DNA of 64,000 nucleotides, taken from Stictocephala bisonia. Taxonomy: Eukaryota > Arthropoda > Insecta > Hemiptera > Membracidae. A program made the translations under genes and the position numbers. Where the stretch lies: the NCBI GenBank assembly GCA_035578905.1, contig JAQJVL010000031.1, forward strand, positions 3,449,228-3,513,227, given 5' to 3'. Under the pieces are notes generated by a model. The model was not told where the DNA came from. It saw nothing but the letters and a program-made list of their open reading frames with translations, and ran no database searches. This document shows, piece after piece, positions 50,717-61,918 of this stretch. Every line of letters starts with the position of its first letter. The first letter of the stretch is position 1.

Positions 50717-51864
50717 TGTAACAACAGCCTCCCGTTATCGCTCCAATCTGTGACAACGTGCTTTTTGATGTTACTCTAATTTAAAATCTGTAATCAATTT
50801 AACGAAATTAATTAAATTATAATAATTGATTTTCAATGATTAGTCACTATTTTGGGTGACATTCAGTGATATGTTACCTTGATGAGGTTAATACATTACT
50901 TTAATCATTCTTTGTCTTTTTATTTTTTAAACAATAAAAAATATATTTTAATTTATTTTAGAGCATGATTGTTTTATTTTTTAAAAGTATCTCAGGGTCT
51001 GTTACGGGTAAATCGGTGGAAGTATATAGTACAGCAAAACAAGCTTTACTTTTTTATCATCAATTTATTCACATTTGATTTTAAAAATTTACTCTACTTG
51101 TTTTGACACAATATTATCTCTATATAAAATTTTGATTTTAATCAAATTACTAAAAAAGACATTATGGGTCACTTTTTACAACATATTTAAGATTTAACTT
51201 ATCTGAGGGAGTAAAGTTCTTGTAGTCAAATCAACTGACGACGTCTAGACTGGTACATTTTCATGTATTGACTCTAACCCGCACTCAAATAACTTATAAA
51301 ACAGTTATGTATTTTACATTAATGAAATGATGTAACATTTATAATTTATGGACAAGTTGGTGTCCTGAGGACCACAACTTGTTGCACTTGATAGATCTTC
51401 AAAGACAGTGAAAGAGTCCTACGTCTAACTTCCATCCGTCGACCTCGTGGTCCTTCCCCTCTCTCTTTTTGGTTAGCCAATCACGTACCCCCTTGCTCCT
51501 TGTACTTTGTTATTTCGAATCGTTTCTATCTGTAAGGTGCTGCCTCTACTTGGAGAGTTTGGGACTTCTATCCCTCCCTCTTACACTCATCATTTCGACT
51601 GGCGACACTCAGACTTGTCCCCATCTGTTTCCTGATAATTTCTGGGAAAAAGCCCACACATGTCTCGCTTGATAACAAAGGCAGTTTTGTATCCTGTGAA
51701 GAACAGATATTTCTGTTCTTCTCCTCTCTGGCTTACAACAATTCTCCAACATTATTTGAACCTTCGTTATTTATTCCCATTAAATATATCCCTTTCTTTT
51801 ACGTAATAATTTATTATCTATTTAAATTAATTAATTCATCTATCAATTTGGTGGACCTGTTACA
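50717..51864 (-). repeat. 3' LTR (minus orientation)
   Basis: TGTAACAACAGCC...GGACCTGTTACA on the plus strand, directly repeated at 60477. Its central 51420-51670 is GC-richer, with an inverted CCAAT-type GATTGGCTAAC on the minus strand that could belong to the U3 promoter. The small ORF 51469-51672 is repeated in both LTRs and is not a gene. Confidence 0.95.
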
Positions 51865-51882
51865 GTACCCCCCGATTTTTTG
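51865..51882 (-). promoter_or_regulatory. Polypurine tract
   Basis: AAAAAATCGGGGGGTAC on the minus strand directly before the 3' LTR; the expected plus-strand DNA primer site. Confidence 0.8.
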
Positions 51883-54800
51883 CGATGTGTGAGTAACGCG
51901 AGTCAAAAAATCTTGATTTTAAACATGATTCGCCAAATTGTCAGTTGTTCCTCAGATAAGTTTTAGTTTTACATTATTTATTATATCTAGTGTGAATTGG
52001 ACCTATTAACTAACATACAATTCAATATCAAATTACATATTACCTATTATGTGAACAATATATCATTATTTCCTTGCATATATTCAAGAATCACTATTTA
52101 TCAACATAAGTTATTTAAATCATCAATACAATTCAATGAATAACAATTCAACAAATCACAAAGTCATCAATTACAAATCAATTATTTATGAATCAAAAAT
52201 TCAATAGACCATTACATCCTACATAGTTGTCAACAAAAAGTCAATAATTCAAAAATTAAAGTTATCAAACAACAATTCAATAAATCATAATTGTTGACTA
52301 ACAATTCAACAATTTGTAAATCAAAAATTTGACAGCTCATTTCATCTTACATAGTTGTTCATAAAAAGTTAGTTTATATTTAATCATTATACATTATCAA
52401 TCAAAAACTCCATCAGTCATGAATTAAAAATTGTCAAACAAAAACTATACACTACACATTGGAATTTATACATCAACAATCTCTACATCCTCAAGTTTTT
52501 TACAAGCATTAATCAAAATTAATTAATCACTAAGTTATAATTTCCTTTTAAATACTAAATGATCAGTATTCATTAACAAATTATTTAAATCGTTAGTAAA
52601 AAATTCAAAAATTATAAATTAACAATGAATCATTCATTCATCCACATATAATCATGAATCAAAAACAATGATACACAAATCAAAATTCACAAGTCAAAAG
52701 CAGTACTTCATAAATTCAATATCATCAATTAACTCTTATACATCATCTAAAATTATACAAGTTCCCAGTCAAAATCAACGATTCATTCCACAATACATTA
52801 TCATTAGTCAAAGATACACAGATCATGTATCAATATCAATAAAATACAAATCAACCATCACTAAGTCACAATTCAAAAGTTAATTAATCCTCAACTCATT
52901 TACAATTATCATCTTCCAACATCATCATCAAAATCATATGACTACTAATCACAAATACCTATCATATAATTCATCAATTCTTAAAGGAGTTATCATTCAT
53001 TGATTCAACAATTCATCAATCATCTTATCAATCGTCAGTCACTTTGTCAATACCCTGTCAATTTTTAAATAAATGCTCAGCCCTTTAAACCTTCTTTAAA
53101 TTTCTATGCCCTGTTTCATCCCATTAAACCTTCTTTAAATTCTGTAATCTGTTATCAATCCTTTACCTATCTTAAATTATCAAATCATTCATCAGTCCTT
53201 ACACAATCTTCAACATTCTCAAATAAATCATCATACATTAAACAAGTCTTTTCATTATCCAGTCAGTGATCAATCATTAAACAATCTTTAACTACATCTT
53301 CAGTCATCAACAAGCCATCAATTTATTTAATACATTCTCATATTACTACTTCAAATCTTAACAATTGTCATTAATCTTTAGATTAATGGGTCGTTAAAAC
53401 ATCTTACATATTATTTATCATTAAACAAATGATCAATTCTTAAAGTTGTACATCATTAATTACCAAATTATTTAAACAATAATTATTAAGTCCAATCAAT
53501 AGTTTATCAACTCCTATATTTATACAAGAATAGCTTGACTTATTCTTTACCAAACAACAGATACATTATATTAGTCTTTGTCATTGATACAAGTTATTAT
53601 TATTATTCATTATTTTATGATTTATAACAAAAATTTCAATCATTTCAAAAAGTTTAAATTATTATTTGTATATTACATATTATTCAAGAATATAATAAAA
53701 TTGTCAATCACTACAATTGTTATTATTGTTTTTTTTTTATTCCATTATTTGTATTAGTCATATTTTTATTTTTATTATTCATGAGTTACAATTTGTTTGC
53801 TAATTATAGCTATATTTCAAAATATATAAACATGATATTTTGTTTAAATATTTTTCAAGAATTTATTTTGAAAAAATTTCATGAAATTGAAACATTATTT
53901 AATATTTTGGGAACCATTGTCTTGTCTTTTGGCTTTACATTGAGCCATTACTAGTAGTATATAAAGCAGTCACTTTATCATGAGAAGTCACTCATTGGTT
54001 GAAAACTGGAAATGGTCCACATGAAAAGTTTTTCACTGGTTCGCACTCATGTTCATTTTAAGTTTCAAATGTTGGAACACCAAAATTAAGTTCTGAAATT
54101 GTCTGATTCACAAGGCTATGGGTCTCGAGAGACTATGAATAACAAAACAAAGATTGTCTTATGTGTCCAACTGGTTGATGCACAAGTTGTTGCTCTCGAG
54201 CATGAGCTGGTGTTCTAGTGTGTAGAGGGTTGGCAGTGTCGCGTCAATGGGATGAGTCATCACCACCTGGTGTGCTCCTGGGCTGACAGCTCCACACGTC
54301 ATGGATCTGCAAGGCGCGCCGTTACTCCGGACCCCCCGTCTGGGACACAACTGTCACTCGTGTCCATGCGTGTCCATCTTTCACACAATGTTCTTTGTCG
54401 TCACTGGTTCTCGGGTAAGATCATCTTACCTGATGGTCGTTTCACTATTGTTCATAATGCCCACCACTGTCTCAACTAGTTTCACTGGAAGTTTGTTTCA
54501 GTACAAAGTCCTTTTATTCACATAATTGCTTTGATTACCTTTTCCATTAAATAATACATATAACTTAATTCAATTACAGGCTGTTAATTATAGCAATAGC
54601 CTGTTTTTAATTGCATCTGTAATTAATTGAAGTAAACAATTGTTTATAAAACATTTAAACAAACTCATATTTAATCATCTTTTATCTTTACACACACATT
54701 ATTTGTGCACAGTGTTTTAAGTTATTTGTACATTTACTAATATTGCTTTTCATGTTTCAAGCTGACATATTTAAAGTTACTTGTCATTATTTTGTTTATA

Positions 54801-56599
54801 AAATTTTCAACAAGTCATTACTGGTTATTCATTATTGATATTGCTATACTGAATCATGTTTACTATTATATTTTTCTCATATTGAAACTTTTTAAATTCC
54901 ATCACTTATTATTTGCATCAATGACAAAATAAAATTTATTTGCAATATATTACCATCAAACATTGTCATTACATTATAGTCACATTACTCTGTGATTTTT
55001 ATTACTCATTGTTTGCACCAATATCAGTACAACAGTTTATTAACAAAATTATAATGACACATCTACAATGTCTCAATCTACCTTTACTATGTTATATTTT
55101 AAAATTACTAATCTATTGGTGTCTGTAACATGACTTGGGTAGTGGTGTTTGCCATGCTACAGATCACTGTAAGCTTTTTGTCTTTAGACTCTCTTGTCAA
55201 GGTTAACGGACACCTAAAACTAACAAACTGTGCCATTGTGTGATTAATAGAGTACTTGGCGTTAAAGAATTTTGAATTTGGAAAGTGGCTAGTTGTAATT
55301 AGGATCGAATCGTACTGCTATTAACCACTGGCTATTCTCCCTTCATAAAATTCTTATGATGATTAAACATCATAAACATCTATAATAGCACATACAATGT
55401 ACATACTTGAGTTATTTCAACATCAACATACACAAGTTGCATTAAAAAGTACTATAAAGAATCTCCTTTACATCTTAGTCAAACATATCTTTGAATCATG
55501 TCATGTAAGTTTATCAAAGTACATACAATACATATTATTGAGTCATTATCAGAATTATCATACACAATTTATAACAATCATGTGTCATATTAATCTCTTC
55601 TACATCATTTCATTTTAAGTCAATCATTATATTCAACATTAGAATCATATTTACCTAATTATATTAAGTATAAACATAAACAAGTTATTGTAATAAAATA
55701 TTTCTTAAAAATCTCCTTCAATCATATTAGTTAAACACATCCTTAAATCATATCATATTGTTGTTTGAGTAATATTCATTATAAACAAACAGTTTGTAAA
55801 TACAAAGTGTTTTAAAAATCTTGATACATTTTAATCTAACATCCATGGCACATTCTACCAATGTTGTATTTAAAATATGGACATAAACAAGTTATATTAA
55901 CAGGGTAGTTTAAAGAATCTCCCTAAATCAGCTTGGTCTCATATCAGTATCCTATTATCATTTGTGTTACATTCATTTAGTCATTTCAATGTAAGTATAA
56001 ACAAGTTACAATAACACAGTATTGTAAAGAATATTCTTTTATCATTATTTTAATCTCACATAAATATCATTTTATTATTAGTGTTATATTCATTGTATAT
56101 TATCATCCTTGTTACATTCAGTAGTAACAAAATATTACCATTATTTTCTTTACATCATCTTAGTTTAGCATGAATGTCATATTATTTCAATGTTATATTT
56201 AAATCTCCTATTCAATCACAATTCTCATTACTGTCAATATTACCATTCTTCAACTAGGTCTATTATTTGTTTATTATTAAATGACATCTTTAAGCATTTT
56301 TCTTTAAACATTTACCCTTACAGTTTATTTTTCTTTTAAACAATTCTCATATTATTATTAATGTCATATTCTTTAAACTATCATGTATTTATTATTGTGA
56401 TATCTTTTAAGTATTTCCTCATTTAATAATCATCTCTACACTTTCTTTATTTATTTTTATATAACCCCCCTATCATTAAAATTACTTTGTTTCAACTATC
56501 ATTTATTTATTATTATTTCTATCTTTAGGTATTTTTTATTGAACAGCTAAGTTTACAGTTTAGTTTTCAATGTCAATGAGATTATCCGAGAGCACTGGT
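51883..56599 (-). other. C-poor ORF-less 3' internal region
   Basis: 4.7 kb where pol would be expected. The plus strand is rich in A, T and C and very poor in G (so the element's sense strand is C-poor), particularly at 51900-53400 and 55400-56580. It is full of degenerate CAATCAT, TTCAACAA and ATCAATTA words. No frame over about 75 codons and no RT or integrase motif. A GC-richer island at 54150-54480 has a 63-codon minus frame (54159-54350) of unknown nature, and another at 55135-55345 has none. Confidence 0.7.
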
Positions 56600-58600
56600 T
56601 TAAATTTTTTTCTTTTTATATTTAAAGTTTGAGAAACATGAGATATTATAGTATCTCATCACATAGTTAACAAAGTCTTCCTTGTTTACATCACAGTTTT
56701 CACCCCCCATCATATTATTTTCAACTTCCTTTTGTTTGTTTAGGCCCCAATATTTATTTATGACTTCCATTTCAAACTTAAAGAACTCATTTAATTCCTC
56801 TAGCCTACTTCTGATTGTTTTTAGTTTGGCATTCTCCTGACAGTTAAATTCATTTATTTTGTCTTCACGGTTAGTGTTACATACTGCCAAAGCCTTCTCT
56901 ATTTTTTCTATTTTATCATCTAGCACATTGTTTTGTAGATGACCTATCTGTTCTCTTACTTCATTGTTTACTCTAGGCCTACTATTTTTCTTCAATTCAC
57001 TTTCTACATCAAAGTCTACTTTTACTCTTTTTGTTTTATTGACAAAATTGTCTTTAATATGGCTCATCCTATCATTAACATTTTTTATGGGTTCACTTGC
57101 TTTCATATTATTTTCATTATTTAACTTTATCACATCATTACTTACTCCTTTCATCTCAAAACTTGTTCTGTCTAACCTAACATTAATTTCCTCAAGTTTA
57201 GTATTAATGTTGTTATTCATATTCAACAGCAAATTTAATCTCATATTAGCTTCTTTGTTTAACTTTATCATGTTAACATTCATTTCTTTTACCTTAACAT
57301 TTGTTTCATCTAGCCTATTCATTAAATAATCAGTTATTTTATTCAGTTCTTGTTCATCTTTATCATATGTAATGTGTCCTACTTGTATTATTCTTAATCC
57401 ATTTACCATATTTAATTTGTTTCTAGGGGCAAATGGTATTATTAATTTTTTATCATCTATTGTGATTTTTAAACACTTCCTTTCAAAATCTATTTTAGCT
57501 AACTTTTCAATAAAACAGTCACATCCTAAAATGATTCCTGCCTGAATCTCTTTCACTACTAAACATGTTATTGGGATAATTTGACTATTTATTTCAAAAT
57601 CTATTTGTACTTGATAGTTTATTTTCTTTGACCTAACCCCAGTCACTCCTATAATTTGTAAATTGCTAACTGGTAATTGAGGTATTTGATAGTCTACATT
57701 GTTTTTTATGTCTTCATAAATGTCCTGACTAATAATTGTCCCCTCTGATCCTGAGTCTACTATACATCTGTATTCTTTATGGCCAATTTTTACATTTATT
57801 TCTGGGAGGAAATGAGTTAACCCTTTAATAGGCATTTCATGAAAATTATTTTCATTTGTTAGTTCATTATTTAGATCCTCATGTAAAAATATTTCATTAG
57901 TATTTACTTTGATTTTATTTTCTTGATCTGATTTTATTTGTTTCACAAAGTTATTTATTATCCCTTGAATAATACAAAATCCTTTTTTATTTAGATGCAC
58001 AAGGTCAGGTTTTTTACGGCCCTTTGAGAAAATCTCCTTTTCAAATAAGTCCATGTTACATCTATTTTTAAATTCTCTGTCCATGAATGCATTAGATATG
58101 TTTATTACCCTAATGTTTTTATCATTATTTAGAGAGGTTATAAAGTCATTAAACACATTTAGCTTGTGAAAATGAAAAGAATCACTTTTAGCAAGTCTTG
58201 GTATTGGTGGTAAAGTTAAAAGAATTAATTCTTTTTTCCAACTAACTAACTCTTCTATCATGCTTTTATATTCATTTATAATATACTTGGTTGGTATTCC
58301 TTGTAAGAAGTCATTAGTCCCTATCATAATAATAAGTTTGTCATTTAGGGTATCCTTATTTAAGTTGAATTCATTTTTTAATTCAGGAATATTTTGGCCA
58401 CTGACACACAGTCCTACTCTTCTTTTATTTGATACAAACACTGGAGTTTTATTTAATATGTTTTGAGCGAACCTACTTAATTGACTATCACCTGCTAGCT
58501 CATAATTTAAATATATTGGTTTCTCCACTATTTGTTCTATGTTACACTGATATTGTTTACTTTCCCTAGGCCTACGTGTGTTTGTGCCTTGCTGTAGTTG
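56600..58600 (-). CDS. SGNH hydrolase-retropepsin-Gag-like fusion frame
   Basis: Open for 666 codons after the UGA at 58601-58603. Numbering from the GTG at 58528, the first 195 residues form an SGNH/GDSL-type hydrolase domain: block I GDS (Ser15), block II SGQN (Gly44), block III GTND (Asn72) and block V DLVH (Asp175, His178). All expected catalytic residues are present. Residues ~240-375 resemble a retropepsin: CIVDSGSEG with catalytic Asp258, and the hydrophobic-Gly motif IILGCD at 332-337. Residues 395-570 are coiled-coil-like. Residues 575-635 repeat the end of the Gag capsid module (NKYWG..KQKE.EN..MGG, NYVMRYYNISCF). There is no ATG before residue 68, which lies beyond the catalytic Ser, so translation must come through Gag. 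Esterase or deacylase activity is inferred from motifs only. Confidence 0.8.
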   Translation of the reverse strand, partial: QLQQGTNTRRPRESKQYQCNIEQIVEKPIYLNYELAGDSQLSRFAQNILNKTPVFVSNKRRVGLCVSGQNIPELKNEFNLNKDTLNDKLIIMIGTNDFLQGIPTKYIINEYKSMIEELVSWKKELILLTLPPIPRLAKSDSFHFHKLNVFNDFITSLNNDKNIRVINISNAFMDREFKNRCNMDLFEKEIFSKGRKKPDLVHLNKKGFCIIQGIINNFVKQIKSDQENKIKVNTNEIFLHEDLNNELTNENNFHEMPIKGLTHFLPEINVKIGHKEYRCIVDSGSEGTIISQDIYEDIKNNVDYQIPQLPVSNLQIIGVTGVRSKKINYQVQIDFEINSQIIPITCLVVKEIQAGIILGCDCFIEKLAKIDFERKCLKITIDDKKLIIPFAPRNKLNMVNGLRIIQVGHITYDKDEQELNKITDYLMNRLDETNVKVKEMNVNMIKLNKEANMRLNLLLNMNNNINTKLEEINVRLDRTSFEMKGVSNDVIKLNNENNMKASEPIKNVNDRMSHIKDNFVNKTKRVKVDFDVESELKKNSRPRVNNEVREQIGHLQNNVLDDKIEKIEKALAVCNTNREDKINEFNCQENAKLKTIRSRLEELNEFFKFEMEVINKYWGLNKQKEVENNMMGGENCDVNKEDFVNYVMRYYNISCFSNFKYKKKKI

Positions 58601-58603
58601 TCA
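58589..58603 (-). promoter_or_regulatory. Possible stop-readthrough site, UGA CAA CUA
   Basis: The stop separating the RG-rich Gag tail from the SGNH frame is followed by CAA CUA, which fits the CAR-YYA context known from tobamovirus-type readthrough (there mostly with UAG). Both sides are in the same frame. Retroviral precedents (gammaretroviruses) use in-frame Gag stop readthrough for protease expression. Confidence 0.4.
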
Positions 58604-60275
58604 TTCATTTCTGACATCTTCTCTGCTATTATGATAATTACTGCTTTGTCCTCTATTTGAGCCTCTATAATTCCCCCTAAAATTACCTCGATAATTCCCT
58701 CGTCTATCACTATTATTTTCTCTATGTCTAAAAACCTCTTTGTTTTCTCTAACTTCACTATGGTTATTATTGATTGTTGCTTGTTTGTTATTGTTTTCAT
58801 ATGATCTCCTTGGTGGTCTATTATTGGATTCAAACTGATTTTTTCCTACATGGTTTAGTTGTTTTAAATAGTTTTCTAAGTCATCTCCACTTTGTATGTT
58901 GTTGGCTGTTGCAACTGATGCACTAATTCCTATTGGTAGGTGTCATGATATGAAACTAAGAAAAGTGTTCATGTTCAGCTTGTGGTCTAGAAAACATGAT
59001 ATGTTGTAATATTCCATGATGTAATTTACCATATCATCTCTGTTAGCATCATAGGTGCCCCCCCCCCCCATTAATTTGTTTTCAAATTCTTTCTGCTTAT
59101 CAATGCCCCAATATTTATTTCTGAATTCGCTTTCGAATTCAAGAAAGTTGTTCCATTTGTCAAGTCGATTCCTAATCCATACACTAGCCTCCCCTTTTAA
59201 GTGTTTCATGAGAAATAAAATTTGACAATCCCATTGATCCTCTGACAGATCTACAAATTTTCTAGCAAATTTAATAAATGTCATCGGATGACATTTGTTT
59301 GAGTCCGGATAGAAATCTACTAAATATAGTTCCGCACTGGTGCTAGAGATTGTTTTATTGTTTGTAGTGTTTTGTGTAGTCTTATTTTTATTGTCATCAA
59401 TAATGATTTTATTTAGTGATATGTCTACATCATCTATGTGTGTATTATTACTACTGTCTCTTACTACAGATCTGTCTCTATTTATTTAAGTTCTCTTAGT
59501 TTGGTCATTAATCATTTTTATTTCTTTATTTATATGATCTTTAAATTCATTTATTTTACTTTCTAAATTAGTGTTATTTAGGGTGATAGCTTTCTCTATT
59601 TTATTGTCTATGATAGTATTTAGATAACCTATCTGTTCTTCTATTTTGTCATTTACTTTGATTATTTGATTGTCTACTTCAACAATCACATTAGTTAGTT
59701 TAACATTTAGCTCAATATATTTGTCTAACAATGTTTTATTTATTTCACTCAATTTATTCTCTACCTCATTTATTTTTACTATCTGTTCTTTTATTATTCA
59801 TTTCATCCCTGATTTTGTTTTCTTGAATTTTAATTTCTTCAGTGCAATCTGTTTTTATTTGTTCTACTTGTCTATCTACTTTATTTTCAATTTGATTTAT
59901 ACCTCTCTTAAACTCATTATTTATTTCTCTAAGTTTAGTTTCTAGGTTAATGTTTATTTCATTAATTTTAACCTCAGTTTGGTCTAATCTGTTGCTAATT
60001 TCATCAAATTTAGCTTCTAACTTAGCCTCTGTTATATTTAATCTCTCATCTAGTTTAATCTCTAGATTATTATATTTAGTGTTCATATCTACTATGTTTA
60101 CATTCATTTTTACTAACATGTCCATTATACTGGACAATGTGTCTTCCCTACTTGATTCTGGCCTAGCTTCATCACATTTATTTTTATTTATTTTGAGTTC
60201 TTTTAAGATACTTAAAGATGTATCTGAGTCATCGGAGTCGACCTCCGTGTTTTCTACTACGTCTACTTCATCCAT
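58601..60275 (-). pseudogene. gag: Gag polyprotein, interrupted
   Basis: Starts at ATG 60275, 180 nt after the PBS. First a ~170-residue acidic then coiled-coil region (to about 59790). A frameshift near 59790-59766 moves it to the frame used by all the rest. The coiled coil continues to a TAA at 59486. A spacer follows, and then a capsid-like domain (59310-58945) with FIKFARKF, LKGEASVWIRNRL and FESEFRNKYWG, as in Ty3/gypsy Retrotrans_gag proteins. Next is a TGA at 58943. Last comes a basic nucleic-acid-binding tail (RRGNYRGNFRGNYRG, near 58690-58645) instead of a zinc knuckle, ending in TGA at 58601. The frameshift and first two stops look like damage. The last stop joins in frame to the SGNH domain. 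Confidence 0.75.
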
Positions 60276-60388
60276 GATTATTTTTTTTTTTATAAATTCA
60301 AAATATTATTTTAAACAATTTTTTCTTTTACTCAATTGAATTTTGAATTTAAATTACACAATGAATATATTCTTATTTTTATAAAACA

Positions 60389-60391
<3 letters not shown>

Positions 60392-60414
<23 letters not shown>
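60392..60414. repeat. Poly(T)/poly(A) tract in leader
   Basis: About 23 T on plus (A on the sense strand) between PBS and gag start. Confidence 0.85.
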
Positions 60415-60421
<7 letters not shown>

Positions 60422-60455
60422 TTAAATATATTTACTTCATTTCTTGCATCATACA

Positions 60456-60473
60456 GCCCCACGTTGGGCGCCA
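60456..60473 (-). promoter_or_regulatory. Primer-binding site, tRNA-Lys type
   Basis: TGGCGCCCAACGTGGGGC on the minus strand, three bases after the 5' LTR. This is the 18-nt sequence known as the tRNA-Lys1,2 PBS of several retroviruses. Perfect match to that consensus. Confidence 0.9.
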
Positions 60474-60476
60474 ATC

Positions 60477-61625
60477 TGTAACAACAGCCTCCCGTTATCG
60501 CTCCAATCTGTGACAACGTGCTTTTTGATGTTACTCTGATTTAAAATCTGTAATTAATTTAATGAAATTAATTAAATTATAATAATTGATTTTCAATGAT
60601 TAGTCACTATTTTGGGTGACATTCAGTGATATGTTACCTTGATGAGGTTAATACATTACTTTAATCATTCTTTGTCTTTTTATTTTTTAAACAATAAAAA
60701 ATATATTTTAATTTATTTTAGAGCATGATTGTTTTATTTTTTAAAAGTATCTCAGGGTCTGTTTCGGGTAAATCGGTGGAACTATATAGTACAACAAACC
60801 AAGCTTTACTTTTTTAACATCAATTTATTCACATTTGATTTTAAAATTTACTCTACTGGTTTTCTGACAATGTTATCTTAATATAAAATTTTTGATTTTA
60901 ATCAAATTACTAAAAAAGACATTATGGGTCACTTTTTATAACATACTTAAGATTTAACTTATCTGAGGGAGTAGTGTTCTTGTAGTCAAATCAACTGACG
61001 ACGTCTAGACTGGTACATTTTCATGTATTGACTCTAACCCGCACTCAAATAACTTATAAAACAGTTATGTATTTTACATTAATGAAATGATGTAACATTT
61101 ATAATTTATGGACAAGTTGGTGTCCTGAGGACCACAACTTGTTGCACTTGATAGATCTTGAAAGAAAGTGAAAGAGTCCTACGCCTAACTTCCATCCTTC
61201 GACCTCGTGGTCCTTCCCCTCTCTCCTTTTTGGTTAGCCAATCACGTACCCCCTTGCTCCTTGTACTTTGTTATTTCGAATCGTTTCCTTCTGTAAGGTG
61301 CTGCCTCTACTGGGAGAATTTGGGACTTCTATCCCTCCCTCTTACGCTCATCATTTCGACTGGCGACACTCAGACTTGTCCCCATCTGTTTCCTGATAAT
61401 TTCTGGGAAAAAGCCCACACATGTCTCGCTTGATAACAAAGGCAGTTTTGTATCCTGTGAAGAACAGATATTTCTGTTCTTCTCCTATCTGGTTTGCAAC
61501 AATTCTCTAACATTATTTGAACCTTCGTGGTTTATTCCCATTAAATATATCCCTTCCTTTTACGTAATAATTTATTATTTATTTAAATTAATTAATTTAT
61601 CTATCAATTTGGTGGACCTGTTACA
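60477..61625 (-). repeat. 5' LTR (minus orientation)
   Basis: Direct repeat of 50717-51864, same TG...CA ends; small indels and substitutions such as CTAATT/CTGATT. The frame 61158-61433 inside has a counterpart in the other LTR and is not a gene. Confidence 0.95.
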
Positions 61626-61918
61626 ATTCTCTGTGACACAATAGAACAAATGCTAATACCCGCACTAATTTTAAGCTAATTATGCTTAAGTATAAAAGTA
61701 AAAATAAATATTTCCAAATTGTCCAAAGAAGATGATTTGTGTTTTCACAGACTAATATAAGTAACTATTGTTCAAAATGGGGTAATTATTACAACAGCTG
61801 ATTTCAGGTACAGAATAATAATAAAAGTGTAACAGCGGATTGGAAATAATAGTCCAATCAGCTCATTATAGAAGTTACATGCAAAACAAAAAACAGGCAC
61901 AGGTTGAGTTTGGTAGTT
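61626..61918 (-). pseudogene. DDE transposase, 5' part beyond insertion
   Basis: Joining the minus strand here to 50712, with one ATTC copy discounted, continues a reading frame (KLVRVLAFVLLCHREYIR before a stop, then the HTH region on the other side). This places the N-terminus of the transposase here, just inside the right TIR. Strongly decayed; starting codon not identified. Confidence 0.55.

Larger units (their letters stand above)
50717..61625 (-). mobile_element. LTR retroelement, Gag-SGNH-protease, no RT seen
   Basis: A 10.9-kb element on the minus strand with direct LTRs (1148 and 1149 bp, TG...CA ends), ATTC target duplication, tRNA-Lys-type PBS and a purine tract. Minus-strand order: 5' LTR, PBS, short leader, Gag region (60275-58604), in-frame UGA, long SGNH-protease frame (58600-56600), 4.7 kb without ORFs, PPT, 3' LTR. 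No RT, RNase H or integrase motif was seen in any frame of the internal region, so it would depend on another element for reverse transcription. Gag capsid character and TSD length suggest Ty3/gypsy ancestry. The LTRs differ at a few dozen positions by eye, so the insertion is not recent. Confidence 0.9.

Noticed and set aside
51469..51672. ORF repeated at 61158-61433
   Set aside because: Lies within the two LTRs; frames differ in length and have no recognised product.
54159..54350. env-like gene in the LTR element
   Set aside because: Only 63 codons, no signal peptide, no transmembrane segment and no furin-type site.
56939..60339. Plus-strand ORFs rich in Phe, Leu and Ser
   Set aside because: Antisense shadows of the coiled-coil and Gag coding on the minus strand.
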